This document shows positions 47,364-58,583 of a stretch of 64,000 nucleotides of DNA, piece by piece; positions within the stretch are counted from its first letter, which is position 1; every line of letters begins with the position of its first letter. A program made the translations under genes and the position numbers. The notes under the pieces were generated by a model. That model was not told the origin of the DNA and made no database searches. It was given only the letters and a program-made list of their open reading frames with translations. Location: contig QANZ01023747.1 of assembly GCA_003254925.1 (NCBI GenBank), positions 1-64,000 of the forward strand, read 5' to 3'. The stretch is from Chamaecrista fasciculata. Taxonomy: Eukaryota > Streptophyta > Magnoliopsida > Fabales > Fabaceae.

Positions 47364-50300
47364 TGAGTTTTGACATTAAAGTGAATCTATTTTTATATTA
47401 AAGTTGGACCAGCTAGTGCATGTGATGCCCTTTAGGGCTTTTTCTTCCTCATCGCTGGGAAAGGTGCTTGCTAGCTATGAATTAAATTGTATATAGTGGG
47501 TGGCTTGTATGAATTGTGTAACCCCAACCTCTCGATTGAGAAAAGGAGCACTGAAGTGAGCATCATGTTTGTCTAGTTGTATTGTTCTTCTTGTCTAATG
47601 CAACTACCGTACCACACTTATAAAAGAAAATAAAAATAAAAAAGTTTCAGAGGTACTTGATGGCGAGTATTTAACAATGAAGTCTTCATTGTAAAACTTT
47701 TGTTTTATGTTGGCCTAATATTGAAGTGTACTTTGCCCTTTCGTACACCTTAAGGGCTGCTTAACTAGTATATATATATAAATTTTGGAACTGTACTATA
47801 AGCATCCACTCGCATAGTCCGATCCTTCACTTGCAAAATGACTCATGTATTGCTCTAATTAATTGGATATTATTTATAAAAAAAAGTTAAGTACATTATT
47901 TATATTTTTGCAGTGATAAGATTAAAAATAATAATAATAATAATAATAAGAAGAAGTAAAAAATTTTATAATTCAAAACTATATTAAAACTTTTTAAAAT
48001 ATAATATGGCGTATTTTTTTTATTAAAAAAATTTGATATAAATCAAACTCTTGCAGAACTTTCCAAATTCAAGCTAAGTAGACATTATTTATATATATTA
48101 ATTTTTGTGTGACCTACCATTAACTTTTGTTGGTTTTACTCTGAAACCATGTCTCTCTGCCCTAGCATATATATATATATATATATAATTCATTGATAGA
48201 TGTATTGATTTTTTTCATTTTAAGTTTTAGAGTAAAGAGCTCAACCTCTTTATAGTACAATGTTAATTATATATATATATAACTATAAACTAACTAAACT
48301 TTTTTAAGTGCTAAATAGGAAGTACAAACAAAAAAAGAATAATTAAACAAAATGTACATCAAAAGTAAAATAGAAGATTCCCTCGTGGTTTCCACTTTCC
48401 CTCAGCTTTGGGACGATATCATTAGGCCTCAACTAGCATGCTAAAACAAAATGTGTGGGGTTGGCCACAGATCACGTTTCACTAGTAATTCTATCACTTG
48501 ATTATTTAATTTACGTATTTAATTTTTCATTTCTATGTTAAAGTAGTATACTAATAAAACCATATTGAAGGACGTCGTACATATATCATTGCTTTGTGAA
48601 TAACTGAATAAGCTGATATTCTTGCAAGCTTCTTAGCTTCAACATATATATAGTATATGGGTTCTTCCCTCAGAATACATGTTAAGATTTTTTTGATTGG
48701 CCAAGTGAGTTTTTAAACATTAAAAATTATTTTTTAAATAAATTTTCGTAGATTTCAAGATATAAGATGCTCTACTAACTAATCAAGATAAACCTTAAAA
48801 TGTGCAAATAAATTCATAATATAAATAGGCTAATCTAGACCAGAATATAAGTCTAAATACTCATCGAGTGTTGATGTTGAAAGCTAGAAAGTATATATAT
48901 GTCAGAATATTGAACAACATATATATATGCTCTGAATCATAGAGCAGAAAATGGGTTTTAAGCTAGCTGTCTGGCACATTCCCTGATGACCTACCCTAGT
49001 TTCAAACCCATGTGAATGAGTCTATGCCCCTATATCCATATTCTATAGTAATTAGTATAATTAATTTATATACTTCTTCAGTTGTATTTAAATTGCCTGA
49101 TTGATATATCATTCAATTCTACTATGTAAATATATTTAATTCATTTTACCAACAAAACAAAGTTCAACATAATAATTAGTAGATAGTTTGTCCATAACTC
49201 CATATATACCATATAGTTGGTCAATATATATATATATATGTTATCATTTTTTCCCCCGTAGATGTAGTCTTAGTATTTATAGTATTTGTCCATGCAATCA
49301 CAATATAATAATGCAAACAAAAGTCAGTCATAATGTATGTCGAAATATGACATCATTCATCTGCAAAACCTATAGGCCTATAGAGTCTTGCCATTCAAGG
49401 CACATGCATGCCTCATAGCGATATATATTCCTAGATTCTTATTCGAGTTTTCCAGTGTACTGACCTAATATACGTTATTCAAAATTCTTTGTTGTATACT
49501 TTGGATCAGAGAAAAAAGAAAAATGACAATAAAAAAATAAAAGGAGAACTTCGTAAAGGTGGAAAATTTATTTAAGAAATCTACGTACGAACTTAAAGAT
49601 ACATCATGTACTATAAATATATTGGGATTTTGGTTTATTCTTCTCAATATTTTTTATTCTTATTCGGAGTGGGGTGTAAACTAAAACTAACCGCAATTAC
49701 ACAACAATGATATTAGAAAAAGGGAACATGTCTATTTTTACTATTGAGTTCCAAAAGTTTCTTTCAAATTTTAATTTGGTGTTAAAAATATAATTTGCCT
49801 TATTAGTATGGTCCTTATATTTTAAAAAATATCTAAAAAACTAACTCTACTAATAAAAGTGTTGGCATTATATGTAACCGTATGGGTTGAACACTTAAGT
49901 AAATTTAGATTGAATCCAGGCCTAAATTATAAACACGTACTAATTTTGAAGATTAGAAAAATGAAGAGATGTATTATATATAGAGATCGTTGTATGATTA
50001 ATAAGAGAGGGTTAATTAGTGTTTTATTTCACTCATAATATTACGTGCATGTGATATCATATTAAAACTATCAGCTGTACTTAGAAGTAACGACATTATA
50101 AGAAAATGTATTAAAAAGACTATATTAAATCAAAACGTATATTTTCGGACTAAAAGAAATCTTCAGTAAAATTTAAGGGTCCAAAACGCAGTTTGTCCAA
50201 GAAAAACCTGTCAGCTGGTGGTGGCTACTATAGCTCAAAGAGAGGACGGGCTTTCAGCAAGGTTCCATCTTCAGCCAATTTTATTCATTTTTTTTTAATG

Positions 50301-51013
50301 TTATTTCGTTTTTAATTTTGGGCCATTCTTTTGTTGAATGATCAGTCCGTAAAACAAGATTTTTTTTCTCACTTTCTTTTGTGAAAGCGAAACATCATGC
50401 ATGCTCAAATATATGGGAGATTTTTGGTAGAACACACATAAATAATTAGAAACGTATTATTTATTAATGGGCTTGGCATGCTCTAAGATGAGTATTATGG
50501 GTGACGTTATTGTAGAAAGACCTAATTCACCCCAAAAGAGCTCTCAAAGGGAGATGGTTGTCTCAGTATATATATAGAGTTATAATACCCTTTAACTAAG
50601 CGATGCAAGACTTCAACACTTATGGAAGGCACAAATAATTTTTCTACGATCGAGCTAGTGTGAGATTGTGGAGTAATCTATTTAAGTGTATAATGTATGA
50701 TTTTTAGATTGACTATTAATTAAAAGAGCTCATAAACATAAATTATAAAGTACAAGATACAATAATTAATGTAGCAAACTTTATTATTACCATGATACAA
50801 ACTACACTGAAGTATGCATGCATTAATCATACTAACTAATTAAACCTAGTAACCTACACTAAAGACACTGACTAATATAAACATACAACCTAATTAACGG
50901 TGAAAAGAAATGGCATAAAAATAGGGAAAATACATCTCATCAAACTATCACTGATACATATAGTAGTACTAGCTAGCAAGCTATTGCAATCATGCATATA
51001 AATATATATAACA
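47364..51013. other. Spacer between the two CEP genes
   Basis: About 3.6 kb of AT-rich DNA with (AT)n runs. 48671-48806 is a diverged relative of the MITE at 6294-6459. I looked for a third CEP motif on both strands and saw none. Confidence 0.5.
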
Positions 51014-51295
51014 CTAGTTTTGAATGGAATGTCCTACGCCAGGACTGTGCCCTGGAGCTGTAGGGCGAAAAGCTTCAACAGCATGTTCCTCTAGCTTCCT
51101 AATGGCATGGTTCAACTTCTTCAACTGAGAATGGCTTCCAATAAAACCACTACTTTTTGTTGCTGAAGAAATGGGTGGTTTCTCATTATTGCTTTGTCTC
51201 AGGTTCCTTCCTTCGGTAAAGAGTAGCTCATGGGACAAAACTAGTAAGATCAGTACAAACAAGAAGAACCAACTTCGAGTGGAATAATATGCCAT
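51014..51295 (-). CDS. CEP-family signalling peptide precursor (second copy)
   Basis: Starting at the ATG at 51295 gives 93 residues, the same length as the neighbouring CEP gene. The frame is open further upstream but has no ATG there. Residues 1-29 form a signal peptide (FFLFVLILLVL, cleavage near TEG|R), followed by a basic/Ser-rich spacer and the CEP domain at 75-89, AFRPTAPGHSPGVGH, then SIQN. Both genes share EGR at 28-30 and the hormone at identical positions, while the spacer has no clear similarity. This fits an old tandem duplication with selection on the peptide. TATAAATA lies about 123 bp upstream. Confidence 0.93.
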   Translation of the reverse strand: MAYYSTRSWFFLFVLILLVLSHELLFTEGRNLRQSNNEKPPISSATKSSGFIGSHSQLKKLNHAIRKLEEHAVEAFRPTAPGHSPGVGHSIQN

Positions 51296-51417
51296 GGCTA
51301 GCTTGATTAGCTTGTTGGAGCAAATTAAAGCCACAACAAGCTTAGTGAGTGTCTATTCTCTCTATGGAAGGAAATGAATGAAGTTTAGACACTGAGGACT
51401 TCACTACACAATTGTCG

Positions 51418-51425
51418 TATTTATA
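51418..51425 (-). promoter_or_regulatory. TATA box of the second CEP gene
   Basis: TATAAATA on the minus strand (context GCCTATAAATACG), the same octamer as at the other CEP gene and at a similar distance from the ATG. Confidence 0.65.
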
Positions 51426-52079
51426 GGCGAAAAAATGAGCTAATTATTAATAGAAAAAAGAAAAAAATATAGCATCAAAGAAGATTCCATTACGTATATA
51501 CGTTGAAGTTCAAATTATAATACGTACGGTACGCTCATGTGTGGAGAAAAATATATATAAATCAATATATAAAATAAAAGCAAGTAGCCTTCGGGGAAGG
51601 TGATGGAGGCCTCTGGACCACGAGTTTTGTCCAAATGCAGCTTTTACAGAGCTTATAATGTGTTTTTTTTATATACATATGATCACTATTATACTAATCC
51701 TTCATTGGCTAAATTAAACATTCAATCTACTAAGTTGAACATTCCTCAATTACTTCTATGTTCTAACTTCTTCCAAGATGTTGATAGCTAGGTAAATTAT
51801 CAGTTGATCACCAATTAACTTTTTCTAGTACGTAGTTACAACTTACAAGCATAGTGAAGTGCGAAAGGAGAGAAATAGAGAGAGAGATTGTACTTTACGT
51901 CCAATACTTTCACCTATTTGTGTTCTGTATGTTCGCTATGAAGAAAGCTGTTGCAGTGTTAAAAGGTCAAGAATATGCAAATGGAAAATGTAGCAGACAA
52001 GTGCAAAACAAGAAACAATTAGCAACTATAAATATAGTCTACAAATATAATTAAAATTAATCTCACGTGCACATGCTTG
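51426..52079. other. Upstream region of the second CEP gene, no other gene seen
   Basis: AT-rich. Short frames without features. Confidence 0.45.
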
Positions 52080-52089
52080 ATTAATGCTT

Positions 52090-52171
52090 TTTTTTTTCAT
52101 AAACTGGAACAATATATTAAAAGGAGATCAAAAGATCCAAACTACATTAGTCAATGCCTACAATGCGGGGA
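52090..52171 (-). mobile_element. Very short LINE 3' tail with 10-bp TSD
   Basis: 82 bp ending, on the minus strand, in an A run. ATTAATGCTT is present exactly on both sides (52080-52089, 52172-52181). 'aatatattaaaaggagatcaa' resembles the tail of the longer LINE at 54764. Confidence 0.72.
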
Positions 52172-52181
52172 ATTAATGCTT

Positions 52182-52692
52182 CACTTTTTATTTTAATGCA
52201 TTCCTCTTTCTATGAAAAAAAAATTGTTTCTTGTTTTGATGCTGTCTGGGGACTTAGAATGAAAAATACGTACAACTAATGGGCAGGGCAGAACAGGGCT
52301 TAGAAGAAGCTTTAATTTGTGGTGCAAGTTGCATGGTAATATATATTTTTCATTAACCACATATATATTATATATTATAATATTATAAATATATATAAGT
52401 GTAGAAAGAAGACATAAGAAAGTACAGCGATGCACATGGGATGGGAGGGTTTGACTCTGTGGTCTTCTGCACGCTGTCGTTCTTGTGATTCCTTTTGTCG
52501 TTTGGAGGTAGCGATGTTTGAGGGTTGAGAGGTAAGGCAATTAAAATTTAAAAATGAAAGTGAAGGGATGAGTGCATTAATCAAACCAATCAAGAGGAAT
52601 CTAGCTTATGCCCCAAGGCCTAGCTAGACCACTGCATAGGATTCTAGAGAGGATCCCAAAAATTTGCGGCTAGTGGTGCTCACTTGTTCACC
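52182..52692. other. Intergenic DNA, no gene seen
   Basis: Short frames on the minus strand only. No domain recognised. Confidence 0.4.
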
Positions 52693-53159
52693 TCTTATAT
52701 ATGAGTAAAATAACTTTTCGGTCCCTGATTTATGCACTCGCTGACAGATAGGTCCCTGAATTTTACCCATTGTACTAGCCAGTCCCCGAATTTTGCAAAC
52801 GCTGCACTAATTGGTCCTTCCGTCATATTGGCGTTACAAAAATGCTGACGCGGCCATAACGGACGCTGATGTGTCCCGTTATGTGCTGACGTGTCCCGTT
52901 ATCGCCACGTCAGATCCCGTTATGTTGAAAAAAAAAAAAATTGTGCCACATAGATAAATAGAGACACATCAGCATTGTTGTAGTGTATTTTCCGGTCCCT
53001 GCATTTTGGCCAGTGTACTTTGCGGTCCCTTAATTGATCCAGCCACTTATTCTCAATTCCCCCTCTTTTTCCTCATCTTCATTCATTTTAGTCCCAAATC
53101 CTCAAAATAAAATTGTAAAGTGCCCCAAAACTCTTCCAAATATTTCAATTTAGTCCTTA

Positions 53160-53560
53160 AAAAATATTTAAAACCCTAAACCCTAAACTCAAACCCTAAA
53201 ACCTTAAAACTACTCTCTTGCAATTTGGTCCCAAAATTAATATCCAACTCATTTTCACTTGACACCTCATTAAAACTACTCTCTTGCAATTTGGTCCCAA
53301 AACCCATTTTTATTCCATTATTCTCAATTCCCCTTCTTTTTCATCATTTTCATTCATTTTAGTCTCAAATCCTCAAAATAAAATTATAAAGTGTCACAAA
53401 ACTCTTCCAAACATTGCAATTTAGTCCTTAAAAATATTAAAAATCCTAAACCCTAAACCTCTAAAACTTAATTTTTTTTTAATCTTCATCTACATCCAAT
53501 TTAATCCCTAAAAATATTAAAAACCTAAACCCTAAAACCCTAAAACTTAAAATTTTTTTA
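53160..53560. repeat. Telomere-like CCCTAAA variants inside the MULE
   Basis: Clusters of AAACCCTAAACCCTAAA variants interspersed with 'ctcttgcaatttggtcccaaaa'. Reverse-orientation counterpart of 12226-12575. Confidence 0.8.
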
Positions 53561-53699
53561 AATCCTCATTTTCATCTTCATAAAATCATAAGAAATACAT
53601 TGATAATCAATAAAATCATATATAAATAATTACATCAAATGCAATCTTCATCTTCATATATAAATAATTACATAAAATTATATATAAATAATTCTTCAT

Positions 53700-54420
53700 C
53701 TTCATAAAATCGTGTTCTTCTCCAACCATCAACTCCTTCACTTGCTCTTCCACCTCCTCCGCCTTCACCATCTCCTCCACCATCACCACCCTATTGAACA
53801 TTTGTTCCGCGTACAATGGCCGACAACCTGCGTACTCTTTCCTCCTCTTCGCAAAGCACATGCTCTCCATCTTCAACCATGGCCGACAACACTACGCGGC
53901 TTCCACCTTCCCAAAACCACGCGGGACAAAACATTTCCGAGGCCTCCGTCTCATTCCCAAGAAGATTCCGCCATTTTTGTCTATAAAATCGCAACTCAAA
54001 AACTGATTTGGGTTCAAAAAAAAATTTTCGCTGAAAAAAAGAGGGGAGGTTTTGAGAAAGAGGAGAGATTTTCACTTCGTTTTCGTCTGTAAGGGAGAGA
54101 TAGGAGTGCCAGTGTGATTTTCGTCCAAATACCGGGCTAAGAGAGAGAGAATCGTGAGGGAAACCGTGAAAAATTGCCGGCGAAGTGAAAGAATCGGGTT
54201 TCGATTTTAGGTTTGATTTTTGTGGTTTTTGCTGTTGAATCTTTGTTATTTCCTTGTTTTGGTTCAATTCTACTTGATCTGGTCGTGTTTAGCCGGTTTT
54301 CGGACATTTCCGTCACCCTCTCCGTCGTCGTTGGCGAAGAGGAGGTGGCGGAGGGACTATTCCAAAAACGAAAAAAACCAGACAGGGCTGTTTTGTAATT
54401 TGGGCGAGGACCTGATTGAA
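53700..54420. other. GC-richer MULE cargo, possible captured fragment
   Basis: The composition differs from the TIRs. A plus-strand frame from about 53817 reads MADNLRTLSSSSQSTCSPSS and repeats ATGGCCGACAAC 63 bp later. Minus-strand frames of over 130 codons also exist (53791-54267, 54137-54553). None matches a family I know, and the frames may be chance. Confidence 0.3.
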
Positions 54421-54763
54421 AGAAAGTTTTGACAAAAAACATAACGGGTGCTGACGTGGCCATAACGGGACACGTCAGCACATAACGGGACACATCAACG
54501 TCCGTTATGGCCACGTCAGAATTTTTGTAACGCCAATATGACGGAGGGACCAATTAGTGCAGCGTTTGCAAAATTCGGGGACCGGCTAGTACAATGGGTA
54601 AAATTCAGGGACCTATTTGTCAACGAGTGCATAAATCTGGGACCGGAAAATTATTTTACTCTCTTATATATATATATATTAAACAAATCTATAACCCAAC
54701 CCACCCACATGATTCTATGTGATGATATCATATTCAACAAAAAAATATTTGGTTAATCAATTT

Positions 54764-55930
54764 ATTTTTTTTCAAAGAAAAGGATCAATATATTAAGATA
54801 AAAGCATCCAGGAATACAACCTAACCAATATCAAGTTTACAGGGATGGTCAATCCATACAAAATCAGTCTAAAAAACAAAAAAAATTCGAAGCAGACATC
54901 CTACAAAAAACAACTATATATGTCAAAGGTTTACTAGGTAGAGGATTTTGCAATGATGTCTGCACATTGATTATCTTCTCTATGAATATGTTGAAACGAA
55001 AATTGATTAAGGCCTCCAAGTCTTAACCTGCAATAAGAGATCAAAGCGCTTTGTAGTGGTGAGAGGGAGTGACGGTGTCACAAGTCAAGAGATCAATAAC
55101 AATCATACAATCAACTTCAATAACCAGATTAAGTTATCCCTCATGTAATTCTATGTCTAAACCAATCCTAATTGCCCAAATTCAACAAGAAGGCTAGAAC
55201 CCTTGCCTAGAAATTTGGAGAAGCCTTTGTACCAATTTCCAAAATGGTTTCTAAAGATACCAGCTGCTGAAATTAAGCCATTAGCATCCAGATTTGAAGA
55301 ACATGCCCCATCGGAGTTGAGTTTAATCCATCTAAGAGGGGTGGGCGCCAAAAGATGAATGTTGCATCAGAATGTGAAATGGTATTACACGGGCCAACAA
55401 GGAAATGCCATTCAGTGGCATCTTTTTTTGCAAATTGAAGCACAGAGTCGAGGGAGAAGGTTGCAATAGATTTAGGGATACCAAGTCCCCCATCTTTTTT
55501 AGAACAACAGATTTTTTACCAACTAAGGAAGTGTAAGTGTTTATTACCTAATCCATCATTCCAAAGGAAGTCTCTAAAGGCTTTATTTATCAATCGCATT
55601 ACAAGTGGATTTAGGAAAAGAAAGACATTTCATAAAATAAGAAGCAATGGGGGCGCACACCAACTAGATTAAAGTGATTTTCTCCAGCCATGACAGAGTT
55701 TTGGACTTCCTAGAGTCAATTCTAGCAATGATCTTTTCAACAATTGGATTAAAATAAGAGGCTCTTTGATAGATGCCTAAGGGAAAGCCAAGGTACTTGC
55801 CGAGGTTAGGGGGGGTCTTAAAACCCAAGATATTTTCTTCAAGAGTATGAGAAGAGAGAGAGGTATATATGCTTTGAGAACCAAATCCTTAGCAAGACTG
55901 AGGACCACGGTTTTAAAACCCAATATCTTG
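54764..55930 (-). mobile_element. 5'-truncated LINE with 13-bp TSD
   Basis: GGTTAATCAATTT occurs exactly at 54751-54763 and 55931-55943. On the minus strand the insert carries the last part of a LINE RT region (GKYLGFPLGIYQRASYFNPI; then KKDGGLGIPKSIATFSLDS), an RNase H start (WIKLNSDGACSSN ... GNWYKGFSKFLG, 55351-55157) and an A-rich tail. In-frame stops interrupt the RT part, so it is dead. Confidence 0.85.
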
Positions 55931-56239
55931 GGTTAATCAATTTTGTTTCAACTGTTAAAATCCTTAATAGGATCAATAACTCACTCTCAATTGTAAGTTT
56001 GATGTTGGACTAGCACCTAGCCTAATATCTCACAGAAATGCGGGGTTTGATAATTTGAAGGACTTCTAAGATTTGAAAAAAATGGTTAAAAGCATAGATT
56101 AAAAAATTGGACTAGATCCGTCAGTTGGACTGAGGACTTACGGCTACCAGTGGTCCAGTCTAAAAGGAGTCTGAAATTGTCTTGGTGAAAAATCGATAGA
56201 GTACTAGCTAGCTGTGAACCAGTTCAATTTAGAAATCTA

Positions 56240-58583
56240 TTTTCCTCCCATCCTACTTCCCTTTTTCCTTCCTTTTTGCCGCCACACACTTCTTTTGCTC
56301 TTAACCTTGACTCTTCCATTCCTTCAATTTTGCAACTGAAATTCATGCAGCTCTTATGGATCTCAAGCCTTTCAAAGCACCCGGTATTGACGGGTTTCAG
56401 CAGACGTTTTCCCAATCTAACTGAAATTCTGTGCAGCATTTGGCAGTGAAAGATATTCAAGATGCCTTTTTACATGAGGCTTTCCCATTAGATTGGAACC
56501 ATTCTTTTATTTGTCTCATTCTAAAAATTAAAGTTCCTAACGAGATTGGCCATTTTCGCCTGATTAGTCTCTGCACTACCATTTATAAAATTACTACCAA
56601 GATCGTGGTTCGTAGACTTAAGCTTCTGTGCCGGGGAGAAAATCTGGTGATAATGTCATTGTGGCGCAGGATGATGGTGAAGCTTGATCTCGAAAAAACT
56701 TATGATAAATTGAGTTGGAAATTCATTGAGCAAACTCTGAGATTCTTTTGCTTCCCTGAAAAGTGGATAAATTTGATTTCTTATTGTGTCTCCACTGTTA
56801 AGCATTTGATCATCATTAATGGCTCTACTTCTGATATGTTCTACCCTAATAGTGGTATTCTTTAAGGAGATCCCATCTCTCCTTTCCTTTTCATCCTTTG
56901 CATGAAAATCCTAATGAAGCTCATAAACTGGGAGGTGGAAAAAAAGCAATGGAACCCGAAAAAAATTAGAGATATCCATTTTTCTCATCTTCTTTTTGCT
57001 AACGTACGATGTTATCCTTTTTTCCAAGGCTGATTGTAAAAACATTAGCTCAATCCATCTCACTCTCCAATCCTTCATGTCCTCTTCGGGTCTTAACATC
57101 AATCATTCTAAATCCTCAATCTAGTTTTCCCCTAACACTTCTCAAAATATCATAAATGAAGTTGTTTCTGTCCTAGCTATACCTCATTCTCCCAATCTTG
57201 AAATATATCTTGGATTTCCTCTTAGTATCAGTGGTCGTAAAAGTTACTTCAATTTTATCATTGATAAAGTTGAAAACAGAATTAATACGTGGAAGAGCAA
57301 ATATCTTTCTCCCATTGGCAAGTCTGTTTTGATTAAATTAATTTGCTTTTTTGTTCTCTCTTATTACATGCAGTGTCTTCCCATTCCTAAAACTATTTGG
57401 TTATCCCTGGATAGAATTTTTAGGAATTTTTTCTAGTCCTCTCTTCACAATGATCAAAAAATTCATTTGGTTAGTTGGGATAAAATCACAAAGGGGACTA
57501 AGGATGGGGGTTTGGGTATTTTTAAGTCTTACAAGAGAAACCTTGCCTTTTGTTGTAAACTTGTTTGGAGAAAAAATACTGAGAGACATCTTCCCTGGGT
57601 CAAAATGTGTCTCTTTAAGTCTCATTTGAAATCCTTTCAAAAGTCTTTGATTGGGAGATGTATCAGCCGTGGAAGTCATTTGTGTTCTCTTGGTCTCAAA
57701 CACATTGTTTTTTTTTTTTCTGGTAATAATACAAATTTCTGGTCTGATCATTGGATCCATCAAGGCACTGTTCGTAGCCTTATCCAAGGTCCTCTTTTAC
57801 AATCTCATGTCGCTCTTAACATTTCAAACTTTGTTGGGATTGATTGTGACTGCAACTGGGATCATCTTTCTTTTGTTTGGTCTGATTCAATTTTAAATAT
57901 TTTTGAAAGCATTCCCTATAACTTCAGGGAGTTGAGAGATGATTCTTTTTGTTGGAAGTTAACTCCCAATGGCAAGTTTTCAGTTTCCTCTGCTTATAAA
58001 TTGCTATTTTTGCTGATGTTTCTGATCTATCTGTTATAATTTCGAATTCTGCTTGGATTTGGAAAGTTGGCTATTCACCCCATATTAAGTTCTTCATATG
58101 GTTGGTTTGGCATAATTCTTTACCCTCGAATTCCATTCTTGCTGTCAGGGGTCTTTCGATTAATCAAACTTGCATTCTTTGTGGCTCTCATCCTGAAACT
58201 TTGCAACACTTGTTCTTTTAGTGCCTTTTTTTTCCAAAAGTGTTTGGAACCAATGCCTTACTACTCCTCCAAGCTTTGATACCTGTCAAGATTTTTCTGT
58301 TTAGCTTAGTGTAAATGCGTCTAGTCAAGTCTCTTCCTCCCTCAATATTCCTTTTGGAACAATGTTTGTCTTCATCCTTTGGAACATTTGGTTAACTAGA
58401 AATAAAAAAAAAAGCTTTCCAATTAGCTACTCCTTCACCTTTCTTGACTTTTACACAAGCCGGAAACAGTGCTGTAGAATTCTTCTTTTTGGTTAATGAT
58501 TGTTTGCACAGTTCAAGTGCCCCTTAGTCTACTATATATTCTTGTTAAGTGGACTCCTCCCCCTCCATCTTGGATTAAAATTA
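56240..58583 (+). mobile_element. Decayed LINE: RT, zf-RVT, start of RNase H
   Basis: In order: ALMDLKPFKAPGIDGF (56350), an RT block with FRLISLCTTIYKITTKIV, KLDLEKTYDKLSW (56682) and DPISPFLFILC (56866), the active-site region HLLFANDVMLFSKAD (where the family has ADD), LGFPLSISGRKSYFN, TKDGGLGIFKSYKRNLAFCC (57500), a zf-RVT domain (58060-58240) and LVKWTPPPPSWIKI, where RNase H begins. Several in-frame stops and at least one frame change occur. The RNase H is cut off at 58583 by the MULE insertion and no continuation is seen beyond 61012. Confidence 0.85.

Larger units (their letters stand above)
52703..54661. mobile_element. MULE with 222-bp TIRs and perfect 10-bp TSD
   Basis: TIRs at 52703-52924 and 54440-54661 are close inverted copies that open GAGTAAAATAA. 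They carry 'ggtccctgaattttacccat', 'gcaaacgctgcactaattgg', 'catattggcgttacaaaaat' and repeated 'cataacggg' / 'tgacgtg'. TCTTATATAT occurs exactly on both sides (52693-52702, 54662-54671), the 9-11 bp size of Mutator. The interior has two copies of the shared module (53048-53160, 53324-53430), telomere-like CCCTAAA repeats and a GC-richer part, but no transposase, so the element is non-autonomous. Confidence 0.9.

Noticed and set aside
52193-52593. Minus-strand frames upstream of the MULE as a third small-peptide gene
   Set aside because: No signal peptide, no CEP motif, and low-complexity AT tracts are included in the frames.
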